A stretch of DNA of 64,000 nucleotides from Candidatus Staskawiczbacteria bacterium (GCA_903835075.1 CAILLM010000008.1:47861-111860); one strand, 5' to 3'. Numbered from the stretch's first letter, positions 26,330 through 34,929 are shown. Program-made: numbers and translations. Notes: a model not told the origin generated them from the sequence alone.

Positions 26330-26671
26330 TTAAGCTAATGATAAAAATATAATTGAAATCAAACCTAATATAATTCCCAAAATTCCAAATGAACTAACTG
26401 TTTCTTTAAATATTATTAATCCAATAGAAACAATTCCTACGTAAAGCATTACTGCCCACATTGCGCCAACAATAGAAAGTTCATTCTTCTGCAAAATTGC
26501 CGGCAACCAGAATAGCGTTCCAATTGCATAAACTATTGATATTATAACAACATACCTCCAGCTTGGGCTCAAGGCAAATTTTTTAGAAAGATAATCTCCA
26601 TACATAGTAACTAAAACAGACAAAAGCAACCAAACAATGTAATTTACCGATGATAATGATTTTAAAATCAT
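26330..26671 (-). CDS. small four-helix membrane transporter-like protein (SMR/EamA type)
   Basis: A 113-residue protein with four hydrophobic helices, the size of a small multidrug resistance or half-EamA protein. The C-terminal helix pair (VSIGLIIFKETVSSFGILGIILGLISI) contains the KE..S..GILG pattern common in EamA halves. It may pump or flip a small amphiphile as a dimer; the substrate is unknown. It starts 4 bases after the preceding gene. Confidence 0.6.
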   Translation of the reverse strand: MILKSLSSVNYIVWLLLSVLVTMYGDYLSKKFALSPSWRYVVIISIVYAIGTLFWLPAILQKNELSIVGAMWAVMLYVGIVSIGLIIFKETVSSFGILGIILGLISIIFLSLA

Positions 26672-26675
26672 AAAT

Positions 26676-28070
26676 TTAAAATTTTACAACTTGTATTAAA
26701 CCGTCTATCTTATCTTCTCCAAATGTTAAAGTATATTTATATTCTCCATAAGTTTGAACTTCCACTTCAATTGTTACATTCTTCTCTCCAATTTTATAAG
26801 AATATGGTGAATTCATTTTATTTCTAAGCATATCAACAATAACCTTTTTGTCTATTCTTGCATAAAACTGCCCTTTATTGTTGGCGTGCCTATGAAATAC
26901 CAACGGGTCAGCCACCAACATTTTAATCGAATCCATAAATCTGTTCCTCGCCCTATCTCTAATTTCCGCCCACTTTCTATTACTCTCTTCGTTTTTTAAT
27001 TTTCTTTGCGCAGCAACGTTTACCTCGCCCGACGAGCTTATTCTCGATTGTAATATTTGCGATTCAGACAGTCTCTTTGCAATACGATTCCAATTATTAA
27101 GTGGTTCCCTTCGTAAAATATTTACAATTTCTTCTTTAGTACTAAAAATTTTTTCCAGTTCACGTATCGCCTTCACTGCATTGAGGACCATTTTCCTGTA
27201 TTTATCATCACTAACGCCATTTTTCTCATGAAATTTATAATTCTTAATCAAAATTGTATCAATTGCATTAAAAGAATATTCCTCGTCAACATCAGCTTCA
27301 ATATAAAAAGACAGCAATTCGTCGCGAGTGGATCTTTCTAACTTGGAATCAGTCAAAATTGCATCTATATTTATAACCGAAAATTCTTTATGCTGGATTT
27401 CGTGCTTAAGCGTAGACTCAGAATTCATTGATGTGGCAGTCAAAGGAACACCGTCATAATGATAACTAAGCCCAACTCCAGAAAGATTTCTTTTTATTCC
27501 TTTATGATTTTTTTCAACAAATAATTCAAAGTCTACTTGTTTTTCAAATATAAAATCAAAAGAAAGTGCATTTCTAACAATTTTATACCCACCATGTAAC
27601 TTTGCTTCTGACAAACGCCAAGCAGAATATCTTTTTAACAAGTCTTCGTCGGGGTGCAATGACGCACGCTTGATCACAGAATAATCAGAATCAAAATTAC
27701 GGAGAATCCGTGTGGCTATTTGGCGATCATCTTCCGTAAAATCCGGATCATCAAAAAGTTGGTCTATGTGAGCAGTCAATAAAATGCTGGTCAGCGTTCC
27801 GCGACTATGTTGCTGTCTTATATATTCAAAAATTCCAGCCTGCAATTCAGCAATTTTTAATCTTTTCTCGACCAATTTTTCTTTCAGCGACTCCAGCCCT
27901 GCCTCTCTTAAATAGCTAGGCAATTTTAATACGTCCGAAGGTTTTTTAAGTCCTTCAAATTTTAATTCTTGCTCGGGTTCTAGGGGTTCCTGAACAATGG
28001 TCATTTCTGCTTCTGCTTCTACTGTGTTATTAGGTGGCTCCGAACGGTCGCCTGAAATAAATTCATTCAT
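26676..28070 (-). CDS. protein with an HExxH zinc-protease motif, unknown family
   Basis: A 464-residue protein from the ATG at 28070; an in-frame start at 28124 would add 18 residues but leads back into the recQ end. No signal peptide. The motif LKHEIQHKE gives HExxH, and a downstream LLSFYIEADVDEEY could supply the third ligand. Long amphipathic helices rich in Lys, Arg and Glu surround it. This could be a cytoplasmic zinc metallopeptidase related to large-domain families such as DUF1704, but I do not recognise the family. The gene follows recQ at 31 bases. Confidence 0.5.
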   Translation of the reverse strand: MNEFISGDRSEPPNNTVEAEAEMTIVQEPLEPEQELKFEGLKKPSDVLKLPSYLREAGLESLKEKLVEKRLKIAELQAGIFEYIRQQHSRGTLTSILLTAHIDQLFDDPDFTEDDRQIATRILRNFDSDYSVIKRASLHPDEDLLKRYSAWRLSEAKLHGGYKIVRNALSFDFIFEKQVDFELFVEKNHKGIKRNLSGVGLSYHYDGVPLTATSMNSESTLKHEIQHKEFSVINIDAILTDSKLERSTRDELLSFYIEADVDEEYSFNAIDTILIKNYKFHEKNGVSDDKYRKMVLNAVKAIRELEKIFSTKEEIVNILRREPLNNWNRIAKRLSESQILQSRISSSGEVNVAAQRKLKNEESNRKWAEIRDRARNRFMDSIKMLVADPLVFHRHANNKGQFYARIDKKVIVDMLRNKMNSPYSYKIGEKNVTIEVEVQTYGEYKYTLTFGEDKIDGLIQVVKF

Positions 28071-28101
28071 ATTAGATTCAAAATAATATTTATTGATTAT
28101 A

Positions 28102-29607
28102 CTACAAATTCTCCGTATGGTCACGGATAACTTTCATAAATTGCCTGCCAAATTGCTCTAGTTTACGGTCGGCTACGCCGTAAATTTCCAAAAAATCTTC
28201 TGGGGTTTCTGGCATATCTTTGGCCATTTGGATTAAAGCTCTATCGCCAAAAACTACATAGGGTGGCACGTGCAGACGTTGCGCTTCTTGAGTTCTTAAT
28301 ATTTTTAATTTTTCAAACAATGTTTTATCATAATCTTCATTTTCAATATCAACTTGTTGCGCCAATGTATTTTTTACTCCACTAAGAAAAGAAGGCAATC
28401 CTGAATTACTGTTAGTCGCAGACTTTCCCACGCATTTATCACAATTCCCGCAATTTTCTTCTTGGTAATCTTCATTGAAATAATTAAGCAAAAATTTACG
28501 CCGACAGCTGTTTAAATTTCCATAATTTAAAACCTGATTAAGATTTTCCTGAGCCTTTTCCCGTTCATCATAGTCTTTGATATTATTTATGAAATAATCC
28601 TGCTTAAATTTATCAGCATATGAAAAAAATAAAACGCATTTAGCCGGCAACCCATCTCTTCCCGCACGTCCGGTCTCCTGATAATAACCTTCAATAGATT
28701 TTGGCAAACTGTGATGAATAACCAGTCTCACATCGGGTTTATCTATTCCCATCCCAAAAGCAATTGTGGCAACAATAATGCCAACTTCGTCCTTAATAAA
28801 TTTTTCCTGATTTTCTTTTCTAGTTTTGGCATTCAACCCAGCGTGGTAAGCAGCGGCACTAAAACCATAACTTTTTAATTTACCCACCATTGCTTCGGTA
28901 TCATTACGCGAAAAGCAATAAATAATTATACTGGAATTTTTATGCTCGCGCACAAGATTTAAAATTGAAGCAAAAGAATCTTTTTTAGGCAACACTTCAT
29001 AGCTTAAATTCGGGCGATTAAAACTGGAAATAAACATTTTGGGATTTTCAAGTGAAAGCTGTTTTACAATATCTACCCGCACTTCTTCGGTAGCGGTGGC
29101 TGTTAGTGCAATAATCGGAACGCCGGGAAAATTTTCGCGCAACACTGTTAAATTGCGATATTCTGGTCTAAAATCATGCCCCCATTGCGAGATACAATGG
29201 GCCTCGTCAATTGCAATAACGTTAATGCAAAGAGCATGTAAAAAATCTTCAAATCCAGGAACGCCAAGTCTTTCGGGAGCTATATAAATAATTTTTAATT
29301 TTCCAGTACTCGCACGTTCCATAACTTCCGCATTTTTTTGGGGTGTAAGACTGCTGTTAATAAAATCAGCCGAAATACCATTCGCAACAAGTGAATCCAC
29401 CTGGTCTTTCATTAACGAAATAAGAGGAGAAATTACAATTGCAACGCCTTCTAAAATCAAGGCCGGCAACTGAAAACACAAAGATTTTCCGCCTCCCGTG
29501 GGCATCAAAACCACAGAGTCATTCCCCATCAACACCCTTTCAATAATTTCTTTTTGTAACGGCCGAAATGTTTCGTATCCAAAATATTTTTTTAATATAT
29601 TTTCCAT
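28102..29607 (-). CDS. recQ: ATP-dependent DNA helicase RecQ, short form
   Basis: A superfamily 2, 3'-5' helicase of 501 residues from the ATG at 29607. Visible: the Q-like motif FRPLQKEII, Walker A MPTGGGKSLC, DEAH box AIDEAHCISQWGHDFRPEY, motif VI HHSLPKSIEGYYQETGRAGRDG, the zinc-binding cysteines (CRRKFLLNYF ... CGNCDKC), and a C-terminal HRDC domain (KLKILRTQEAQRLHVPPYVVF). Between zinc site and HRDC there are only about 40 residues, too few for the usual RQC winged helix (about 100). The earlier in-frame Met at 29643 is rejected because it falls in the upstream terminator. Confidence 0.95.
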   Translation of the reverse strand: MENILKKYFGYETFRPLQKEIIERVLMGNDSVVLMPTGGGKSLCFQLPALILEGVAIVISPLISLMKDQVDSLVANGISADFINSSLTPQKNAEVMERASTGKLKIIYIAPERLGVPGFEDFLHALCINVIAIDEAHCISQWGHDFRPEYRNLTVLRENFPGVPIIALTATATEEVRVDIVKQLSLENPKMFISSFNRPNLSYEVLPKKDSFASILNLVREHKNSSIIIYCFSRNDTEAMVGKLKSYGFSAAAYHAGLNAKTRKENQEKFIKDEVGIIVATIAFGMGIDKPDVRLVIHHSLPKSIEGYYQETGRAGRDGLPAKCVLFFSYADKFKQDYFINNIKDYDEREKAQENLNQVLNYGNLNSCRRKFLLNYFNEDYQEENCGNCDKCVGKSATNSNSGLPSFLSGVKNTLAQQVDIENEDYDKTLFEKLKILRTQEAQRLHVPPYVVFGDRALIQMAKDMPETPEDFLEIYGVADRKLEQFGRQFMKVIRDHTENL

Positions 29608-29621
29608 AAAGTTATTGTAAC

Positions 29622-29649
29622 AAAAAAATTGCCGAAAAGGCAATTTTTT
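29622..29649. terminator. rho-independent terminator
   Basis: AAAAAATTGCC and GGCAATTTTTT around a GAAAA-type loop, downstream of the PD-(D/E)XK-like gene on the minus strand. Confidence 0.8.
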
Positions 29650-29661
29650 ATAAATAGGCAG

Positions 29662-30009
29662 TTATTTTATCAAATAATTCAGAGTTGGCACAATGGAATT
29701 ACGACCTGCGAGACACTCCTTAATAAGATATTCCTCTCCCGTATCCTTAAAAATATAAAGCCAATCATAAGCATGTGGCTTTGTCTTTTTTACTACATAA
29801 CCCTTTGAATTAGAATGAATTCTTCTTAGGGCGACTTCTTTTGTACTACTATATCTAACCTGCACTTTATTTAATTTTTTACCCACATCAACAACCAAAT
29901 CATATGAAGCAGACTCCGTAACAGGTATTGAAACGTCGAAGCCCATTTTTGTAAATCTTGCGATTGCCTGTGCAACCGCTATGTCGCCCTTTCTTTGTGT
30001 AGTTCTCAT
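29662..30009 (-). CDS. PD-(D/E)XK nuclease-like small protein
   Basis: A 115-residue protein with the core layout of PD-(D/E)XK nucleases of the group I intron-associated/resolvase type: helix GDIAVAQAIARFTKMGFDVSI, then SYDLVVDVGKKLNKVQVRYSS. The acidic residue is the Asp of YDLVV and the second half is QVR rather than the common QVK, so the catalytic Lys is replaced by Arg. It may still cut or bind DNA, or be inactive. It has its own terminator; its neighbour is recQ. Confidence 0.6.
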   Translation of the reverse strand: MRTTQRKGDIAVAQAIARFTKMGFDVSIPVTESASYDLVVDVGKKLNKVQVRYSSTKEVALRRIHSNSKGYVVKKTKPHAYDWLYIFKDTGEEYLIKECLAGRNSIVPTLNYLIK

Positions 30010-30061
30010 TAGCTTAATTATAAACGGTATGCAATACTGGTGTCAATAATGTTTTCATGAA

Positions 30062-30090
30062 TTGACTTCAAGCTATTTTAGGGTTAGAAT
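30062..30090 (+). promoter_or_regulatory. promoter of the Ser/Ser/Arg tRNA cluster
   Basis: -35 TTGACT, 17-nt spacer, -10 TAGAAT, ending 11 bases before the first tRNA. Confidence 0.65.
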
Positions 30091-30101
30091 AAAAGTCAAT
30101 T

Positions 30102-30189
30102 GGAGGAGTCGCATAGCGGCTATTGCACTTGTCTTGAAAACAAGAATCCTTTACGGGATTCGTGGGTTCGAGTCCCACCTCCTCCGCCA
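30102..30189 (+). tRNA. tRNA-Ser (anticodon TGA)
   Basis: Acceptor GGAGGAG/CTCCTCC, anticodon stem CTTGT/ACAAG with loop CTTGAAA, long class II variable arm, T-arm GTGGG-TTCGAGT-CCCAC, and an encoded CCA end. Confidence 0.95.
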
Positions 30190-30208
30190 AGACAATACAA
30201 TTTAATAT

Positions 30209-30292
30209 GGAGGAGTCGTATAATGGTTATTACAAGAGATTGCTAATCTCTGCCCCGTAAGGGGCTTGTGGGTTCGAGTCCCACCTCCTCCG
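30209..30292 (+). tRNA. tRNA-Ser (anticodon GCT)
   Basis: Acceptor GGAGGAG/CTCCTCC, anticodon stem AGAGA/TCTCT with loop TTGCTAA, long variable arm. CCA is not encoded (the bases after the discriminator are CCG). Confidence 0.95.
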
Positions 30293-30318
30293 CCGACAAT
30301 CTCTCGTCGCAAACTTAA

Positions 30319-30390
30319 GTCCCCGTAGCTCAATGGATAGAGCGCAACCCTGCGAAGGTTGAAATGCAGGTTCAACTCCTACCGGGGACA
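30319..30390 (+). tRNA. tRNA-Arg (anticodon GCG)
   Basis: Acceptor GTCCCCG/CGGGGAC, anticodon stem CAACC/GGTTG with loop CTGCGAA. The T-stem has one C-A mismatch. The GCG anticodon is unusual for bacteria, which normally carry ACG for this box. Confidence 0.9.
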
Positions 30391-30400
30391 CATCAAAAAT

Positions 30401-31147
30401 ATGAACTCAAAAAAAAGAACATCCTTAATTATAATTTTAGTTTTGTTAGCTGGGGTTGGAGTAGCTAGTTATTTTTATTTTAATGTACCAAATTTATCAA
30501 AAAAATCTACTCCTAGTCAGCTTACAAAAATAACTATTCAGGATAAAACAATAAACGACAATACAAATCCATTTGTTATAAAAATTACTTATCCAGAAAT
30601 TGCAGGACTAACTGACTTCAACCAAAAAGCAAAAGCAATTGTTGATAAAGAAATTTTAGATTTTAAAAAAAACTCTTTAGCGAATGATGCAGCAGTAAAA
30701 GCAACAGATCCCACCGGCTACGCACAGTTTCCAAGACAATACGAACTAGATATTAGCTATGATAAGGGCGAAATAGACAACAATATTACAAGTGTTGTTT
30801 TTAATATTTATAATTTTGAAGGCGGAGCTCATGGAGCAAGCTATTTTATTCCGTTAAATTACGACATAAAAAATAAAAAACAAATGGTGCTTGATGATTT
30901 ATTCCCTAACCAGCTAAATTTCTTACAAAAAATTTCTGACTACTGCATCAAAGATTTAGAAAAACAAATGGTTGCTAATGGATCAATAGACATGTCAGAT
31001 AACTCTTGGATACAAGAAGGAGCTGGACCCAAGGGAGAAAATTATAGAAGTTTTTTAATCAATAAAAATAATATTATTTTCTATTTCCAACAATACCAAG
31101 TAGCGGCTGGAGCTGCCGGAGACTTTAAAGTCACAATGCCCCGCTAA
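30401..31147 (+). CDS. membrane-anchored DUF3298/RsiV-like extracytoplasmic protein
   Basis: A 248-residue protein: N-terminal anchor helix (about 7-28), then a DUF4163/DUF3298-type domain. The hallmark HGASYFIPLNYDIKNKKQMVLDDLF matches the DUF3298 pattern found in RsiV and in PdaC-type cell-wall enzymes. The C-terminal segment FYFQQYQVAAGAAGDFKVTMP fits as well. No catalytic deacetylase domain is attached. The start at 30401 is chosen because the earlier in-frame ATG lies inside tRNA-Arg. It lies 10 bases after the tRNA and is closed by a terminator. Confidence 0.75.
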   Translation: MNSKKRTSLIIILVLLAGVGVASYFYFNVPNLSKKSTPSQLTKITIQDKTINDNTNPFVIKITYPEIAGLTDFNQKAKAIVDKEILDFKKNSLANDAAVKATDPTGYAQFPRQYELDISYDKGEIDNNITSVVFNIYNFEGGAHGASYFIPLNYDIKNKKQMVLDDLFPNQLNFLQKISDYCIKDLEKQMVANGSIDMSDNSWIQEGAGPKGENYRSFLINKNNIIFYFQQYQVAAGAAGDFKVTMPR

Positions 31148-31165
31148 CAAAATCCGCGTGCAAAC

Positions 31166-31195
31166 AAAAATCCGCTTTTTATATAGCGGATTTTT
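31166..31195. terminator. bidirectional terminator
   Basis: AAAAATCCGCT and AGCGGATTTTT, shared by the convergent genes ending at 31147 and 31202. Confidence 0.85.
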
Positions 31196-31201
31196 ATTAG
31201 T

Positions 31202-31876
31202 TTAATTCTTTTTGTCAAGCCTACCCCCAGGTTTTTTTTCATCTTGTTTTCGATCTAAGATGCCCACCTCCTTGGAAGGTTCCATAATAGGAGCAGGCGG
31301 TTCAAATAGTTTTGTTTTTTGAAATCTTGCGATAAAATCCTGCTGTTCTCTATTTGCCTTAGTTGCGGCCTCCATTTCTAATTTTTGTTTCTCCACTCCA
31401 GCTATCCAAGCATCTGAGGATTTCTTTTCAAGAACTTTTATTTCCCGTTGATTGTCAATGCCAGTAACATAATCTAAAAACCCAACAAAACCAGTAGTAT
31501 GCTTCTTGCCAGAAAACAAAGATCCTAATCTAGTAAATATATTATTCTTAAGAGGGTTGCTCAACTTCTTTATCTCCGCTTCAAGTTCTTCATAACTCCG
31601 CCCATCTGAATCTTGTGATTCTTGATGCATACTCTCGGTAACCTCACGAGGCGCAGTAGAGGGCTCAGTAATTCCTGCTTTTAACGATGCTATTTGTTGC
31701 TCTACTTCAGCATCTTGTGTTTCTTTATCAGGTGCTTTTCGCTTTCCAAATCTTACGTCCTTCACTGCACGACCTTCAGCCTGCGCAGCTAACCCCATTA
31801 AAGCCTCTGACACCTCTTTTTGCTCTGGAGTTTCTGCTGCTTCTTCAGGGGTAACTAATTTTTCTGTTTTTACCAT
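31202..31876 (-). CDS. hypothetical charged protein
   Basis: A 224-residue soluble, strongly charged protein with a predicted helical, Glu/Lys/Gln-rich composition. The middle (LSNPLKNNIFTRLGSLFSGKKHTTG) is less charged; no signal peptide, transmembrane helix or known motif is visible. Its promoter region is nearly identical to that of the 32139-32429 gene, so the two should be expressed together in response to the same signal. The function is unknown. Confidence 0.6.
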   Translation of the reverse strand: MVKTEKLVTPEEAAETPEQKEVSEALMGLAAQAEGRAVKDVRFGKRKAPDKETQDAEVEQQIASLKAGITEPSTAPREVTESMHQESQDSDGRSYEELEAEIKKLSNPLKNNIFTRLGSLFSGKKHTTGFVGFLDYVTGIDNQREIKVLEKKSSDAWIAGVEKQKLEMEAATKANREQQDFIARFQKTKLFEPPAPIMEPSKEVGILDRKQDEKKPGGRLDKKN

Positions 31877-31904
31877 ATTTTTAAAATTTAATTATTTTTA
31901 TTTA

Positions 31905-31932
31905 ATTCTATACCCACCAAAATAAAAGTCAA
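31905..31932 (-). promoter_or_regulatory. promoter of the 224-residue hypothetical gene
   Basis: -35 TTGACT, 16-nt spacer, -10 TAGAAT (5/6). The whole stretch from the start codon to beyond the -35 is repeated upstream of the gene at 32429. Confidence 0.6.
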
Positions 31933-31955
31933 TAATTTTATTATTTTGGTTACTC

Positions 31956-31977
31956 CAGGTTAACATATGTTAACCTG
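31956..31977. promoter_or_regulatory. 22-bp perfect palindrome, operator-like
   Basis: GGTTAACATATGTTAACC is the core of a perfect 22-bp palindrome located 24 bases upstream of the -35 box. The size and symmetry suit a dimeric repressor or activator site. A second imperfect palindrome (TTTTTCACG / CGTGAAAAA) lies at 32006-32026. Confidence 0.45.
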
Positions 31978-32093
31978 ATTTTTTAGTTCTTTCATTCTTT
32001 TATACTTTTTCACGTGACGTGAAAAAACATACCACATCATATTTTCAGCGATAGCGTAAATTATGATGCTACTAAATAAACAATTTAAAACAC

Positions 32094-32132
32094 AAAAAAT
32101 CCGTCCTAAATTTATTGCAGGACGGATTTTTT
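32094..32132. terminator. terminator of the 96-residue hypothetical gene
   Basis: AAAAAATCCGTCCT with AGGACGGATTTTTT. Confidence 0.85.
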
Positions 32133-32138
32133 ATTAAA

Positions 32139-32429
32139 TTAATTATTTTTTTCTACTGGGTTCCTTCCATTCAATTCGTCTATATACTTTTTTTGCTCGG
32201 CCGTTAATTCTGCAATACGATTTTCCGCTTCACGCACGCTCGCCTCTGCTAGTGCTATGTCTTCTGCCGTTGAAGAATTCTTTGCACTAACAACCCTTAA
32301 ATAGCTTTTTAAATCTTCTACATCAATCCCCTGTATTTCATAAAAAAACTCGTTGGCTTTTTCAGCTAATTCTCTTTCGCTTAGAGTAGTTAAGTCTTCT
32401 ATGATAGGCTCTCCTGATTCTTGTAACAT
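32139..32429 (-). CDS. hypothetical small helical protein
   Basis: A 96-residue acidic protein, almost wholly helical by composition (LAEKANEFFYEIQGIDVEDLKSYLRVVS, then a coiled-coil EASVREAENRIAELTAEQKKYIDEL). No known motif. It shares a promoter and leader with the 31202-31876 gene. Unknown function. Confidence 0.6.
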   Translation of the reverse strand: MLQESGEPIIEDLTTLSERELAEKANEFFYEIQGIDVEDLKSYLRVVSAKNSSTAEDIALAEASVREAENRIAELTAEQKKYIDELNGRNPVEKNN

Positions 32430-32457
32430 ATTTTTAAAATTTAATTATTTTTATTTA

Positions 32458-32485
32458 AGTTTATGCCTGCCAAAATAAAAGTCAA
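32458..32485 (-). promoter_or_regulatory. promoter of the 96-residue hypothetical gene
   Basis: -35 TTGACT, 16-nt spacer, -10 TAAACT (4/6), embedded in about 65 bp nearly identical to 31877-31940. Confidence 0.5.
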
Positions 32486-32494
32486 TAATTTTTG

Positions 32495-32524
32495 TTTACA
32501 TTGAGCCTGCCGAAATGATAATAT
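32495..32524 (+). promoter_or_regulatory. recG promoter giving a leaderless mRNA
   Basis: -35 TTTACA (5/6), 18-nt spacer, -10 TAATAT. The ATG begins 7 bases after the -10 box, so the transcript should start at or within one base of the start codon. Confidence 0.6.
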
Positions 32525-32530
32525 AAACAC

Positions 32531-34795
32531 ATGATTACATTGGCGACCAAGATAGAGGAAATTCCTAAAGTTGGCGTAGCTTACGCAAAAAAGTTAAAGA
32601 AGTTTGGCATAAAAACTGTGCAGGATTTGCTTTTTTATTTTCCTGCGCGATACGACGACTTTTCAGAAATAATTTCAATTAAAGAAGCCAAGCAAAGATT
32701 GGGTGAAACTGTTTGCGTGCAAGGGCAAATTATCCAAATGGAGAGCTCTAACTCTTTTAGAAAATTTATGAGTTTAACGCAAGTCATTATTCAGGATGAC
32801 ACTGGAGAAATTGGCATTATTTGGTACAATCAGCCTTATTTAGCAAAGTCTTTAAAAGAAGATGATTTTATTTGCGTGGCAGGGAAAATAAGCTTAGGCA
32901 AAGAAGGCATTTATTTTGCTTCACCAACTTATGAACGCATAAATTATATTGGCGAAAACGAAGAACTAACTCACACAGGCCGAATTGTACCGGTTTATGC
33001 CGAAACCCGCGGCGTTACTTCCCGCTGGTTGCGATATGTTATAAAACCATTGCTTTACAGGTTTTGTGAACAAATACAAGAATCTTTACCAAAAGAAATA
33101 ATTAAAAAATACAAATTTTTGCCAATTCAGGAAGCTGTTTGGCAACTGCATTTTCCAGAATCTTTTGAACATGCCGATGCTGCCAAAGCAAGATTTTCTT
33201 TTGAAGAACTTTTTTTAATCCAGCTGAATGTTTTAAAAGAAAAAATTAAATTAATGGTAAAAAAAGCACATGCTTGCCCAATGGACAATGATTTGCTTAA
33301 AAAATTTACCGATTCTTTACCGTTTCAACTAACAGATTCTCAAAAAAAATGCGCCTATGCAATTTTAAAGGATTTAGAAAAAACTGTTCCAATGTCGCGG
33401 TTGCTTGAAGGCGATGTTGGAAGTGGCAAAACAGTTGTAGCGGCAATGGCCGCGCTAAACGTAGTCAAAAGCGGGCATGCCGCCTCCGCCAAAGGCTACG
33501 GCGAGCCAAGGCAAGTAGCTTTTATGGCTCCAACGGAAATTTTGGCAAAACAACATTTTAAGTCGATTTCTGAAATGGTAAAACCGTTTGGGGTTACAAC
33601 CGGCATGTTAACTGGGAAAGATGCTAGAATTTGCAGAAGCGGAGAAGTCTTTGAGGTTTCCAAAAAAAGTTTACTGGGTGATTTGGAGAATGGCCAGATT
33701 GATATTATTATCGGAACTCACTCACTGATACAAAAAGGAGTAGAATTTTCCCGCCAGGGGCGGGATCCCGCTGGGGCGGGAAAAGATTTGGCTTTAGTAA
33801 TTTTAGACGAGCAACATCGGTTTGGCGTGGAACAGCGTGACCACTTAATAAAAAATAAAAAGATTGTCCCCCATTTGCTTTCAATGACCGCCACCCCAAT
33901 TCCAAGAACTTTGGCTTTAACTGCTTATGGTGATTTAGATTTATCTTTGATTGATGAAATGCCTGCCAACAGAAAAAAAGTTAAAACAATTATTGTTGAA
34001 CCACAACAGAGAAAACAAGCTTATGAGTTTATAAAAAAAGAAGTTTCCGAAGGCAAGGGCGTTTTTGTTATTTTTCCTAAAATAGAAAGCGCTGCTTCAA
34101 AACTTGCTGAAACAATTAAAGAAAAAGGCCCAATTACAGGGTCAGCAGGATTTGCTGTACAAAATTACCCTACTGCCCCACTTTCTTTGTCATCTTTGGC
34201 CATAAACGAAGTTAAATCCTTAAAGGAAGAATACGAAAGATTGTCAAAAGAAGTTTTCCCGGATTTACGAATTACAATGCTTCACGGAAAAATGAAAGCC
34301 CCCGAAAAGGAACGCATTATGTTAGATTTTAAAAAAGGTGAGATTGATATTTTGCTTTCCACTTCAGTTGTTGAAGTTGGAGTTGATGTTCCCCGCGCCA
34401 CTATAATGATGATTGAGGGAGCCGAACGTTTTGGGCTTTCACAACTTCACCAATTCCGCGGACGCGTTGGCCGAAGTGACATGCAATCTTATTGCTTTTT
34501 GTTCACCACAGACCCAAGTATGTTAAACAGAAAACGGTTAAAAGCATTGGTGGAGTCTAACAATGGTTTTGAATTAGCAGAAAAAGATTTGGAAATTAGG
34601 GGCCCGGGCAGTTTATATGGCACACAGCAATGGGGAATTCCCGACATGGCAATGCAAGGTTTAAATAATATATTTTTGGTTGAAAAAACGCGAGCAGCTG
34701 CAAAAGAAATTTTAGAAAAAGATCCAAAACTAGAAAAGTACCCCGAGCTAAAAGAGCGCCTAAAAGAATTCCAAAAAAGAATTCACTTTGAATAA
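32531..34795 (+). CDS. recG: ATP-dependent DNA helicase RecG
   Basis: A branch-migration helicase for stalled forks and Holliday junctions; 754 residues. The wedge/OB domain is N-terminal (about 1-250), then Walker A EGDVGSGKT, DEQHRFGVEQR (DExH box), SMTATPIPRTLALT, and motif VI GLSQLHQFRGRVGRS. Three short insertions relative to the family core are encoded by palindromic repeats: SGHAASAKGYGEPR (about 314-327), FSRQGRDPAGAGKD (about 407-420) and a stretch near 540-560. They sit between conserved motifs, so activity is probably kept. Confidence 0.96.
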   Translation: MITLATKIEEIPKVGVAYAKKLKKFGIKTVQDLLFYFPARYDDFSEIISIKEAKQRLGETVCVQGQIIQMESSNSFRKFMSLTQVIIQDDTGEIGIIWYNQPYLAKSLKEDDFICVAGKISLGKEGIYFASPTYERINYIGENEELTHTGRIVPVYAETRGVTSRWLRYVIKPLLYRFCEQIQESLPKEIIKKYKFLPIQEAVWQLHFPESFEHADAAKARFSFEELFLIQLNVLKEKIKLMVKKAHACPMDNDLLKKFTDSLPFQLTDSQKKCAYAILKDLEKTVPMSRLLEGDVGSGKTVVAAMAALNVVKSGHAASAKGYGEPRQVAFMAPTEILAKQHFKSISEMVKPFGVTTGMLTGKDARICRSGEVFEVSKKSLLGDLENGQIDIIIGTHSLIQKGVEFSRQGRDPAGAGKDLALVILDEQHRFGVEQRDHLIKNKKIVPHLLSMTATPIPRTLALTAYGDLDLSLIDEMPANRKKVKTIIVEPQQRKQAYEFIKKEVSEGKGVFVIFPKIESAASKLAETIKEKGPITGSAGFAVQNYPTAPLSLSSLAINEVKSLKEEYERLSKEVFPDLRITMLHGKMKAPEKERIMLDFKKGEIDILLSTSVVEVGVDVPRATIMMIEGAERFGLSQLHQFRGRVGRSDMQSYCFLFTTDPSMLNRKRLKALVESNNGFELAEKDLEIRGPGSLYGTQQWGIPDMAMQGLNNIFLVEKTRAAAKEILEKDPKLEKYPELKERLKEFQKRIHFE

Positions 34796-34852
34796 TTTAT
34801 AGACTACGCTTACACTGACTTTTCTCCAAACGTTACGCGTTTTGTAAGGAAC

Positions 34853-34880
34853 AAAAAAACCGCCGAAGGGCGGTTTTTTT
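34853..34880. terminator. bidirectional terminator after recG
   Basis: AAAAAAACCGCC and GGCGGTTTTTTT. It serves recG and, in the other direction, the 35049-35300 transcript. Confidence 0.85.
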
Positions 34881-34929
34881 AATTTCAACTATGAATTCGC
34901 CAGTGTAGAACTGATGCGCTCAAGTGTTG

